Source: Burkholderiales bacterium
Lineage (GTDB): Bacteria > Pseudomonadota > Gammaproteobacteria > Burkholderiales > UBA11063
Length of the DNA: 9,665 nt
Reading direction: 5' to 3'
NCBI GenBank assembly: GCA_020697025.1
Contig: JAJFBO010000036.1
Coordinates: 1-9,665, forward strand
The notes beneath the pieces were generated by a model, which saw only the letters and a list, made by a program, of their open reading frames with translations, did not search any database and was not told the origin of the DNA. This document shows positions 1 to 6,239 of this stretch, piece by piece. Position numbers and translations under genes: made by a program. How positions within the stretch are numbered: position 1 is the first letter of the stretch; every line of letters starts with the position of its first letter.

Positions 1-863
1 TATTCATTAAACTGTACTGAATCTATAAATTGATGGCCAACAGGTATTTGTTTATTTAGCATAGCAGTTTTAAGCTTTGTATTTTTTGAATTATCCAAAT
101 CGTCAAAATATATTTTATAGTAATTATCAAAATCAGCATCCTGCCAGCATTTAAAAAATATTTCCCTATTTTGATTATCAATTAATAAAAACATATCTTT
201 TTCGAGAAGATAATATTCTATAATTTTATATTGTTCCAAGATTGAATCAAAAAGCTTTTTAAAAGATGTACTTGATATTAAGGGATTATTATAAAAATTA
301 CTCCCTATAAAATAATAATCGCTAAAATTTTTAATTTCTTCTAAAACTTTATCCACAATACTACTTGAAGTATTATCATTTAAATCAATCTTGTCAATAA
401 ACAAATTAATAACTTGCTTATTTAGCGCGTCAATAGCCCGCATTTTATCGCAATCACCAGTAAGTAGTATTTTCTTAAATCTAAGTCTTGGAGATAACCT
501 GGAACAAATATCAATACCCGAATAATCGCCCAGATCATTATCTATAAAAATTACCGACATTTCAGCGCTTTTATTTGGTATATTTCTAATCTCCATAAAC
601 CGCGACAAGTCAAAATCAAAAGCTTCATGATTAACCAGATCATTTAATTCATTATCTAGTTTAGTCAAAATTGGCGGCAATTTATTTCTTTGTTCCTCAC
701 TTTTCCTGATAAAATTTTCTAAATCAGTTTGCGAATTAACAAAATGAAATTCATAATTATCAGATATTAGCCAGCCTTTTAAAAAATTTAAAAAATTTAT
801 ATCGTCGTCCAAAAATACAACGCTCGTTTTATATTTATGCGTAGGTACTAATTTATTTTCCAT
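1..863 (-). CDS. Response-regulator-like protein with N-terminal receiver domain, partial (C-terminus beyond left edge)
   Basis: An open frame runs from ATG at 861-863 to the left edge, giving 287 residues and no stop. Residues about 12-160 look like a CheY-type receiver. FLDDD (17-21) gives the acidic pocket. VIFIDNDLGDYSG (104-116) puts D108 eight residues before the conserved Gly, as in CheY D57. T135 in KILLTGD and K158 in FIDK match the conserved Thr and Lys. All phosphorylation residues are therefore present. The receiver carries roughly 40 extra residues between the acidic pocket and D108. The motif ALNKQVINLFIDK and a later EYYLLEKDMFLLID stretch (216-229) remind me of the LqsR/PhcR-like response regulators linked to quorum sensing, but this is recall and not a search. 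No helix-turn-helix is visible in the sequenced part. The start has an AGGTG ribosome site (868-872) 4 bases upstream and overlaps the preceding gene by 16 bp, so the two are probably cotranscribed. Confidence 0.72.
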   Translation of the reverse strand, partial: MENKLVPTHKYKTSVVFLDDDINFLNFLKGWLISDNYEFHFVNSQTDLENFIRKSEEQRNKLPPILTKLDNELNDLVNHEAFDFDLSRFMEIRNIPNKSAEMSVIFIDNDLGDYSGIDICSRLSPRLRFKKILLTGDCDKMRAIDALNKQVINLFIDKIDLNDNTSSSIVDKVLEEIKNFSDYYFIGSNFYNNPLISSTSFKKLFDSILEQYKIIEYYLLEKDMFLLIDNQNREIFFKCWQDADFDNYYKIYFDDLDNSKNTKLKTAMLNKQIPVGHQFIDSVQFNE

Positions 864-1411
864 ATCACACCTGTTACGATTCCTAATATATTTTCTACAT
901 TTATATTATGATATTTTTCCAAAACTGTTAATGATTTGCCTATGTACATACCTCCTTCTACTATAAGTGTGCATAAGGCGTGGCCACCATTTAGTTTTAC
1001 TAGTATAATATCATCATTCTTATAATTTATCCTTTGGCTAATTAATACCAGCGAATTTTTTTTATACTCTTTATAATTATTATTTGTAATCCTTACTGCA
1101 AAATCTGCATCTGAAAAAAAATCAGCTGTAGATAATTCCATAGCCTCAGCTTCAATATTATCTAAATCCATTATTTTTATACTTTTAGAAGGTAATACTG
1201 CTGCACCGTTTATTAGATAATCAATAGATACTCTAAAATAGTTGGCAATGGCAAGAAGAGTTGATACAGTAGGATTTATATTTTGTCCATTACGCATTTT
1301 ATTTATAGTAATTTCTGAAATATCAGTTGCCTTACTTAATGTGGCTGTAGTAACTTTATTTTTTTTAAAAAGCTCTACAAGCCTAATAGCAAAATCACCT
1401 TTATTTGACAT
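848..1411 (-). CDS. XRE-family transcriptional regulator with CI/LexA-like C-terminal domain lacking the catalytic dyad
   Basis: This 187-residue protein has an N-terminal XRE helix-turn-helix (about 8-67; ATLSKATDISEITINKMRNG is the core, followed by the typical TLLAIANYFRVSIDYLI). The second half (about 98-187) resembles the S24 fold of LexA and CI repressors: FAVRITNNNY, a KKNSLVLI strand, a KNDDIILVKLNG strand and a terminal ILGIVTGVIWKI. In LexA-type proteins the first motif is F-x-x-x-V-x-G-D-S-M with Ser as nucleophile. Here the aligned residues are NNNY with Asn at 112, and C147/T148 occupy the region of the catalytic Lys. Self-cleavage is therefore not expected, and the domain probably serves dimerisation or ligand or partner sensing. 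The stop TAG lies inside the next gene, a receiver protein, so the pair looks like an operon. Ribosome site is weak. Cellular target is unknown. Confidence 0.85.
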   Translation of the reverse strand: MSNKGDFAIRLVELFKKNKVTTATLSKATDISEITINKMRNGQNINPTVSTLLAIANYFRVSIDYLINGAAVLPSKSIKIMDLDNIEAEAMELSTADFFSDADFAVRITNNNYKEYKKNSLVLISQRINYKNDDIILVKLNGGHALCTLIVEGGMYIGKSLTVLEKYHNINVENILGIVTGVIWKIN

Positions 1412-1454
1412 TTATTATCTACAATCTAATAAAATTGAATAATCTATATATATA

Positions 1455-1469
1455 TTAAGAATACCTTAA
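1455..1469. promoter_or_regulatory. Small dyad, possible operator of the XRE regulator
   Basis: TTAAG-AATAC-CTTAA is a perfect 5-bp inverted repeat with a 5-base centre. It sits between the predicted promoter and the start of the helix-turn-helix gene. Its length (15 bp) suits a dimeric XRE protein. The assignment as operator is inference, because short AT-rich dyads also arise by chance. Confidence 0.25.
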
Positions 1470-1510
1470 CCATAGCAAGTAAATTGGCATACATTATAAC
1501 ATCAGGCACT

Positions 1511-1539
1511 ATTATACTATCATAATTTTTATTATCCAA
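1511..1539 (-). promoter_or_regulatory. Probable promoter of the XRE-regulator / receiver operon
   Basis: On the minus strand TTGGAT (1534-1539) is followed after exactly 17 bases by a perfect TATAAT (1511-1516). The -35 matches the sigma-70 consensus at 3 of 6 positions. Transcription would begin near 1504 and leave a leader of about 90 bases before the ATG at 1411. A second TATAAT lies at 1493-1498 without a convincing -35. Confidence 0.42.
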
Positions 1540-1667
1540 TTTTTATCATAAAAAATAATTAATGTACCTGTAAAAAAGAACAAATAACCGTGCTTAGAAA
1601 AAGTTAGAAGATCAATCTTAAAATTATTCCTCTTGATATAAAAATAAATAAAGTACTAATCTCGCAT

Positions 1668-2327
1668 TTATAGTTCTAACAATTTTTTGCGTGATTTCCA
1701 ATCTGGCATGTACAAGCTCATATAGTTATAAAAATTACTATCATGATTATAATGCGTAAGATGTGCTAACTCATGCAAAACCACATATTCAATAGCTGTA
1801 ACTGGCTTTTTTATTAATTCCAGATTAAGATTAATGTAAGCTTTTTTAGGATTACATGAACCCCACCTTGTCTTCATATGGCGAATAACTACCCTATTTA
1901 TTGTTTTGCCAATTATTTGCCTATATTTTTCCAGTATTGGCATAAAATAATGCAAAGCCTGATCTTTATACCATTTGTCAATAAGCAGCGCTTTTTTATC
2001 TATACTTGCGAAATTATCAGAAATACTTAGTTCAAGACAATCATTATTAAGTTTTACAGTATTTTGTGCCGAATTTATAATTTTTAAAGTATATGTTTGT
2101 CCTAAAAATTTAAAAACCTCTCCACTTTCGTATTGTTTAACTGGTGTTTGTCGTTGCTTAAAATATTCAAGCTGTTTATTAATCCACTCTTGCCGTTTAA
2201 TAATAATTGTATCAATTGTCTGGCGTCGTGTTTGCATGGGGACAGTTAATATTATATCTAGATTTCGTTTTACCTTAATATTAATATTTTTAACTTTTTT
2301 GAATACTATTATTGGATTTTTTATCAT
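1668..2327 (-). CDS. YgjP-like (DUF45/WLM-type) zinc metallopeptidase
   Basis: With the start chosen here the protein has 219 residues. The C-terminal catalytic region shows HELAH (185-189), with H185 and H189 as zinc ligands and E186 as the catalytic base. H195, in the sequence HYNHDSNFY, corresponds to the third ligand of this family. The preceding KTRWGSC (152-158) is the other family hallmark. The N-terminal part is the usual beta-rich segment (KNINIKV, ILTVP, then a helix with EWINKQLEYF). The frame stays open upstream to ATGs at 2405 and 2411 and a TTG at 2423. I chose ATG 2327 because family members start about 10-15 residues before the KNINIKV-like strand, and the upstream residues look non-homologous. 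No clear ribosome site precedes any candidate. The physiological substrate of these proteins is not well known. It is a single gene facing away from the dehydrogenase. Confidence 0.85.
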   Translation of the reverse strand: MIKNPIIVFKKVKNINIKVKRNLDIILTVPMQTRRQTIDTIIIKRQEWINKQLEYFKQRQTPVKQYESGEVFKFLGQTYTLKIINSAQNTVKLNNDCLELSISDNFASIDKKALLIDKWYKDQALHYFMPILEKYRQIIGKTINRVVIRHMKTRWGSCNPKKAYINLNLELIKKPVTAIEYVVLHELAHLTHYNHDSNFYNYMSLYMPDWKSRKKLLEL

Positions 2328-2515
2328 ATTTTTTATGTAGAATTTTATAAAAATAATATCTCTTTGATAAATCTTAAACAATATTTTATCATCAAAACAG
2401 CCCATTTTCATAGCGATTAACAAATCTATTTATAATAAATACCAAAATTTTTACCTTAAATTTTAAGCAAAATAATATTAAGTAGTCTGATATCATAGTG
2501 TCGCCAGTATTTAAT

Positions 2516-2545
2516 AGTAAAATATTAGTAATATTATATTTTACT
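2516..2545. repeat. Perfect 10-bp inverted repeat upstream of the dehydrogenase
   Basis: AGTAAAATAT (2516-2525) and ATATTTTACT (2536-2545) are exact reverse complements separated by 10 bases. The repeat ends 39 bases before the start codon. Arm-to-arm centre spacing is about two helical turns, which suits a dimeric regulator. No T-run follows, so a terminator is less likely. A role as operator is inference. Confidence 0.45.
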
Positions 2546-2573
2546 GTCAAAATTATATAAATATTTTATAAAT

Positions 2574-2578
2574 AGGAG
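2574..2578 (+). promoter_or_regulatory. Strong ribosome binding site of the dehydrogenase gene
   Basis: AGGAG lies 6 bases before the ATG at 2585. It is among the best Shine-Dalgarno matches in the window and fixes this start. Confidence 0.8.
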
Positions 2579-2584
2579 ACGCAA

Positions 2585-3445
2585 ATGGATTTAGATATCA
2601 ATATTAACCCTAATCAACAGCAGCCTTTGCCTGGTACAGAACAAAAAATGGATCCAATACCAATTCATGATAATCCAGAGTATATTGGTAGCGGAAAGTT
2701 AAAAGACAAAGTTGCTATAATCACAGGGGCAGATAGTGGAATTGGCAAAGCTGTTGCAATCGCTTTTGCCAAAGAAGGAGCAAAAATTGTTGCAGCTTAT
2801 TTGAATGAAGATGAAGATGCACAGGATACTAAGGCTCAGATTGAAAAATATAATGGGCAATGTATACTTGTAAAAGGTGATTTAAGTATAAGTAAAATGA
2901 GCGAAAGCATTATAAACCAAACTATTGAAAAATTTGGCAAGTTAGATATTTTAGTTAATCATGCCGGTGAACAATATCAAACTAATAGCCTGCAAGACGT
3001 TACAGATGAAAGTTTAGGAGATATTTTTAAAGTAAATGTTTTTTCAATGTTTTATTTAACACGCGAAGCCTTAAAACATATGAAAAAAGGAGCTGCAATT
3101 ATAAATACTGTCTCTGTGGTAGCATATAAAGGTAATCCAATGCTGCTGGATTATTCATCTACCAAAGGAGCTAATCTGGCTTTCACCCGAGCTTTAGCTG
3201 CCTCTTTAGCATCTAAAGGTATCAGAGTAAACGCAGTGGCACCAGGCCCAATCTGGACCCCCTTAATTCCTGCCAGCTTTTCCCAGGATAAGCTAAAGGA
3301 GTTTGGCAAGGATACCCCGATGGGGCGCATGGGCCAGCCATTTGAGTTAGCTCCTGCATATGTATATCTTGCTAGTGAAATAGATTCCAGCTACGTAACA
3401 GGACAAGTCCTGCATGTCAATGGCGGAACACCAGTAAATTCTTAA
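2585..3445 (+). CDS. Short-chain dehydrogenase/reductase of the YghA / general stress protein 39 type
   Basis: This 286-residue cytoplasmic NAD(P)-dependent oxidoreductase has a classical Rossmann fold. The cofactor loop TGADSGIG is at 47-54. The strand-4 motif, normally NNAG, reads NHAG (125-128). The catalytic set is N151, S177, Y190 and K194 (YSSTK), followed by PGPIWTP (220-226). The first 40 residues form a Pro/Gln-rich extension containing PGTEQKMDP and ending GSGKLKDK. Such an extension is typical of the YghA/YdaD subgroup and is absent from FabG or PhaB. Members are often annotated as glucose/ribitol dehydrogenase homologues or stress proteins, but the true substrate is usually unknown. 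The gene stands alone, transcribed toward rnc with 14 bases between the stops. It is unlikely to be the PHA reductase despite the nearby phaR, because PhaB lacks this extension. Confidence 0.9.
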   Translation: MDLDININPNQQQPLPGTEQKMDPIPIHDNPEYIGSGKLKDKVAIITGADSGIGKAVAIAFAKEGAKIVAAYLNEDEDAQDTKAQIEKYNGQCILVKGDLSISKMSESIINQTIEKFGKLDILVNHAGEQYQTNSLQDVTDESLGDIFKVNVFSMFYLTREALKHMKKGAAIINTVSVVAYKGNPMLLDYSSTKGANLAFTRALAASLASKGIRVNAVAPGPIWTPLIPASFSQDKLKEFGKDTPMGRMGQPFELAPAYVYLASEIDSSYVTGQVLHVNGGTPVNS

Positions 3446-3459
3446 ATCAGACTATAGTT

Positions 3460-4131
3460 TTAAGATGAGCGGAGTAAGGCCAAGGCCTTTTCTGCTGCCA
3501 CCTGGCTTGCTTCTTTTTTATTCCTGCCTTGTGCAGTCACTTTAAGTTGTAAGTCAGTTATTACACAGTCAATATGAAAAACCATTCTATGGGCAAGCCC
3601 GTCAGTCTGACGTAATGTGTAAACAGGCAGGCAAAGCTTGCGACTTTGCAATAATTCCTGCAAAATCGATTTATAGTCTTTACTAATTAAATTTTCTGCA
3701 TTTTCTAAGTATTCATCAAATAGTTCTTCTATAATTTTTATAGCTTGAATATGTGATGAATCAAAAGTAATTGCAGCAAATACTGCTTCCAGGCAGTCTG
3801 CAAGAATAGACGGCCGATAACGCCCACCGCATTTTTCCTCACCTTTGCCTAAAGATAAATATTCCCCTAGTCCTAACTTGGTAGCTATCTCAGCTAAAGT
3901 CTCCTGGTTAACTAAAGAAGACCTGACTTTAGATAAATCACCTTCATCAAAATGTGGGTACCTATTATATAAACTAATTGCAATTGCATAATCTAATACT
4001 CCATCACCCACAAACTCCATCCGCTCATTATTTTGCCGGCTATAGCTTCTATGAGTTAATGCTAATTTAAGAAGTGCCAAGTCTTTAAAATTATACCCTA
4101 GAGCTTTTTGTAATTTGTCAAAATTAGGCAT
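3460..4131 (-). CDS. rnc: Ribonuclease III
   Basis: RNase III cleaves double-stranded RNA, including precursors of 16S and 23S rRNA and structured mRNAs. The 223-residue length is normal. The catalytic domain (1-148) carries the signature NERMEFVGDGVLDYAIA. E36 and D43 there, with D112 and E115 in ILADCLEAVF, are the four metal-binding acids. A double-stranded RNA-binding domain follows (about 153-221), with the typical QGRNKKEASQVAAEKAL end. ATG 4131 is preceded by GGAGG (4142-4146 on the opposite strand), which supports the start. A TATAAT lies at 4186-4191 on this strand with no good -35. In many proteobacteria rnc sits with lepB and era. Here the flanks are a convergent dehydrogenase and a long non-coding stretch, so the gene appears to be transcribed alone. 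Confidence 0.97.
   Translation of the reverse strand: MPNFDKLQKALGYNFKDLALLKLALTHRSYSRQNNERMEFVGDGVLDYAIAISLYNRYPHFDEGDLSKVRSSLVNQETLAEIATKLGLGEYLSLGKGEEKCGGRYRPSILADCLEAVFAAITFDSSHIQAIKIIEELFDEYLENAENLISKDYKSILQELLQSRKLCLPVYTLRQTDGLAHRMVFHIDCVITDLQLKVTAQGRNKKEASQVAAEKALALLRSS
3476..3491 (+). terminator. Weak terminator-like hairpin after the dehydrogenase
   Basis: AAGGC-CAAG-GCCTT forms a 5-bp stem with a 4-base loop followed by TT. It lies 31 bases past the dehydrogenase stop, inside the 3' end of the convergent rnc gene. The stem is short and its T-run is shared with the arm, so this is a tentative call. Confidence 0.22.
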
Positions 4132-4224
4132 AATAATATTTCCTCCATTTGTTTTTTGGTGGATAACTATATATTTTACTACAAAATTATAAAATATGCA
4201 TGTATCCTTAAAGTAACCATGTGC

Positions 4225-4265
4225 ATTAATTCAGGAAACTTTATCGCATCATTCCTGAAGTTAAT
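4225..4265. repeat. Inverted repeat, potential long hairpin
   Basis: ATTAATTCAGGAA (4225-4237) pairs with TTCCTGAA (4252-4259) and, after one unpaired G, with TTAAT (4261-4265). That gives 13 base pairs, a single bulge and a 14-base loop. No T-run follows, so it does not look like an intrinsic terminator. It may be an RNA structure or a protein-binding dyad. Confidence 0.45.
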
Positions 4266-4320
4266 TCTTTATCTATTTTAGGAGCTAATTAACATAATTT
4301 ACAGATTTTTGTAGAACAAC

Positions 4321-4340
4321 CTTTCCAATTGCTTTGGAAG
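4321..4340. repeat. Short hairpin
   Basis: TTCCAA (4323-4328) and TTGGAA (4334-4339) pair around a 5-base TTGCT loop, with one further T-G pair outside. It is listed mainly because it lies between two better hairpins. Confidence 0.3.
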
Positions 4341-4472
4341 TAGCCGGATTATAATAAATAATATAAAATCTATAAATAGTTTATAAAAATCAGATCTATA
4401 GGACCTACTTATATATAAATTTAGATGTTCAAATTTTTAGATTAAATATTTATATTTACAATAAGTATTCGT

Positions 4473-4502
4473 AATGGACTTTATACTTTGTGAGTCCATT
4501 TT
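4473..4502 (+). terminator. Hairpin with short T-run, possible terminator
   Basis: AATGGACT (4473-4480) and AGTCCATT (4493-4500) are a perfect 8-bp inverted repeat with a 12-base loop. On the plus strand the right arm runs into TTTT (4499-4502). No plus-strand protein gene lies upstream, so if it is a terminator it would end an unannotated transcript. The opposite strand has no T-run. Confidence 0.3.
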
Positions 4503-4520
4503 CAGTACAGGCAGAGAAAA

Positions 4521-4679
4521 TTAAATAGCCTTCACTAGTAATTGTTTTAGACAGACTATTTTTGGGTGGATAAATAAAGAATGCAATTGTAAAACTTTAG
4601 TGTGTTGAGAACCAGTGCCAGCTCCGCTAAAGCACCAACTTTGTAATAATAAGCCACACAGAATTTTCACGAATGTCAT
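4521..4679 (-). other. Possible small ORF of 52 codons, unsupported
   Basis: The frame runs from ATG 4679 to TAA at 4521-4523. Its first residues, MTFVKILCGLLLQSWC, look mildly like a short secretion signal (one Lys then a hydrophobic run). The remainder has no recognisable domain. No ribosome site precedes it. It may be a chance frame in otherwise non-coding DNA. Confidence 0.15.
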
Positions 4680-4903
4680 TATTATAACTCAATTTAAATA
4701 CTGTTTATTATTTTTTAGAATCGAATAACTGATAATTTTTATATAATATCCCTGTTCAGCTTTATATATACCGATAACCGCCAGGTTTAAATTACTAAAA
4801 TTCTTAAATACCACTTCAAATTATTTTGTTCAAGGCTTAATTCAACTTTTGACAAATATCAATTTACTTTATATTTCTATACCTGAACTTGTAATTATTC
4901 TTA

Positions 4904-6235
4904 TTATTTCTTTGAAGCAGCTAATTTACCATATAGGTCATAATCATCGCTACTGGTAATATAAGCTTGTATTATACTTCCAACTTTTACCTGATTTAAT
5001 CCATTATTTTTTATATAAACTAAACCATCAATTTCTGGTGCATCATATTTAGTCCGGCCAACAATATATTTACGATTTATTTCGTCAACTAATACATCAT
5101 ATATCTGGCCAACACGATTAGCTAATTTTTTTCGGCTAATTTGTAATTGATGCTGCATAAACCGATTATAACGTTCTTCTTTCACTTCTTCTAAAACCGG
5201 TTCACCTATATCATTGGCTTTTGCACCTTCTATAGCAGAATATTTAAAACATCCCACTTTTTCTAACTGGGCATTGGTTAAAAAGTCTAATAATTCCTGA
5301 AAATCTTCCTCTGTTTCACCTGGAAAACCAACAATGAATGTACTTCTAATTACTAAATCAGGACATATATGCCGCCATTTTGTAATTCGCTCCAATACAT
5401 TACCCACATTTGCCGGACGTTTCATAGCTTTTAATATACGGCTACTTGCATGCTGAAACGGAATATCCAGATAAGGCAAAATTTTACCTTCTGCCATTAG
5501 GGGTATAATTTCATCAACATGCGGATAAGGATATACATAATGTAACCTAACCCAAACCCCTTGTTTGCCTAACTCTTGACATAAATCAAGCATCTTGGTT
5601 TTTACTGGCTTACCATTGTAAAACCCCGTACGGTATTTAATATCAACTCCATATGCGCTAGTGTCCTGTGAAATAACCAATAGCTCTTTACACCCCGCAT
5701 TTACCAGCTTTTGAGCCTGATTTAATACATCTCCTATCGGGTATGAATCAAGCTTGCCCCGCATATCTGGAATAATACAAAAAGTACATGTATTATTACA
5801 TCCTTCCGAAATTTTAAGATATGCGTAATGTTTGGGGGTAAGCTTAACTCCTGCATCTGGAACTAAATCAATAAATGGATCATGTGGCTTGGGTAGATTA
5901 CGATGTACCATATCCATTACTTCGGCAGTTGCATGAGGTCCAGTCACCCCTAAAACATTTGGATATTTAGTAGTGATAACACCATCTTTAGCACCTAAAC
6001 ATCCTGTAACAATAACTTTACCATTTTCGCATAGCGCTTCACCTATTGCCTGCAAAGACTCTTCTACAGCCGAATCAATAAATCCACAAGTATTTACAAT
6101 AACTATATTAGCGCTACTATAATCATTTACAACTTCATAACCCTCAGCTTTAAGCTGGGTTAAAATATTTTCGGAATCAACTAAAGCTTTAGGACAGCCA
6201 AGAGATATAAAACCAACTTTTGCCTGATCTTCCAT
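4904..6235 (-). CDS. rimO: Ribosomal protein S12 methylthiotransferase RimO
   Basis: RimO is a radical-SAM enzyme that adds a methylthio group to a conserved Asp of ribosomal protein S12. The 443-residue protein has the three expected domains. The N-terminal methylthiotransferase domain binds one 4Fe-4S cluster through C14, C50 and C79 ([12 protein letters not shown] is the RimO signature). The radical-SAM domain holds the CxxxCxxC motif C146-C150-C153 ([13 protein letters not shown]), then [10 protein letters not shown] (255-264) and [10 protein letters not shown] (303-312). A C-terminal TRAM domain (about 374-440) binds S12. The sequence MRGKL distinguishes it from the tRNA enzyme MiaB, which usually has VRG followed by ERSR. 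The ATG lies 4 bases after the phaR stop, and a weak AAGAAG overlaps the end of phaR, so translation is probably coupled. No promoter was seen between them. Confidence 0.97.
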   Translation of the reverse strand: MEDQAKVGFISLGCPKALVDSENILTQLKAEGYEVVNDYSSANIVIVNTCGFIDSAVEESLQAIGEALCENGKVIVTGCLGAKDGVITTKYPNVLGVTGPHATAEVMDMVHRNLPKPHDPFIDLVPDAGVKLTPKHYAYLKISEGCNNTCTFCIIPDMRGKLDSYPIGDVLNQAQKLVNAGCKELLVISQDTSAYGVDIKYRTGFYNGKPVKTKMLDLCQELGKQGVWVRLHYVYPYPHVDEIIPLMAEGKILPYLDIPFQHASSRILKAMKRPANVGNVLERITKWRHICPDLVIRSTFIVGFPGETEEDFQELLDFLTNAQLEKVGCFKYSAIEGAKANDIGEPVLEEVKEERYNRFMQHQLQISRKKLANRVGQIYDVLVDEINRKYIVGRTKYDAPEIDGLVYIKNNGLNQVKVGSIIQAYITSSDDYDLYGKLAASKK

Positions 6236-6239
6236 AATA

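Larger units (their letters stand above)
1412..1667. other. Intergenic region between the YgjP-like gene and the XRE regulator
   Basis: These 256 AT-rich bases contain the promoter and dyad listed separately. Near 1606-1618 there is a short inverted repeat (AAGAT, CA, ATCTT). On the minus strand it is followed a few bases later by TTTTT, so it could be a weak terminator for the YgjP-like gene. No reading frame of note was seen. Confidence 0.4.
2328..2584. other. Divergent intergenic region between YgjP-like gene and dehydrogenase
   Basis: Very AT-rich, 257 bases if the YgjP-like gene begins at 2327. It contains the 10-bp inverted repeat at 2516-2545 and the strong ribosome site of the dehydrogenase. 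Promoters for both genes must lie here, but A/T richness gives many TATAAT-like matches and I cannot single one out. Confidence 0.4.
4132..4903. other. Long intergenic region between rnc and rimO
   Basis: These 772 bases hold no convincing gene. I saw no tRNA arms and no hallmarks of 4.5S RNA, RNase P RNA, tmRNA or 6S RNA. Three hairpins lie at 4225-4265, 4321-4340 and 4473-4502. GGTGGATAA occurs twice (4158-4166 and 4565-4573), each one base off a DnaA box. A 52-codon frame at 4521-4679 on the minus strand is the longest I found by eye. The region downstream of rimO (4780-4903) shows no clear terminator. Confidence 0.5.

Noticed and set aside
349..357. Perfect DnaA box TTATCCACA
   Set aside because: It falls inside the coding sequence of the receiver protein (codons for VDK) with no other boxes nearby; a chance match is likely.
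1242..1442. Plus-strand open frame of 66 codons
   Set aside because: It lies opposite the helix-turn-helix region of the XRE regulator and resembles no known protein; it is a shadow frame.
1975..2340. Plus-strand open frame of 121 codons
   Set aside because: It is antisense to the YgjP-like gene, whose motifs are unmistakable. The hydrophobic translation comes from AT-rich complementary codons.
4594..4660. Possible tRNA-like or small stable RNA signal (CTTTAG/CTAAAG pairing and a GC-richer core)
   Set aside because: No cloverleaf arms, no T-loop motif and no match to 4.5S, 6S, tmRNA or RNase P hallmarks could be found.
4848..4880. TTGACA followed by TATATT/TATTTC on the plus strand, a promoter toward rimO antisense
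   Set aside because: The spacing to the better -10 is only 15 bases and there is no evident product; such matches are common in AT-rich DNA.
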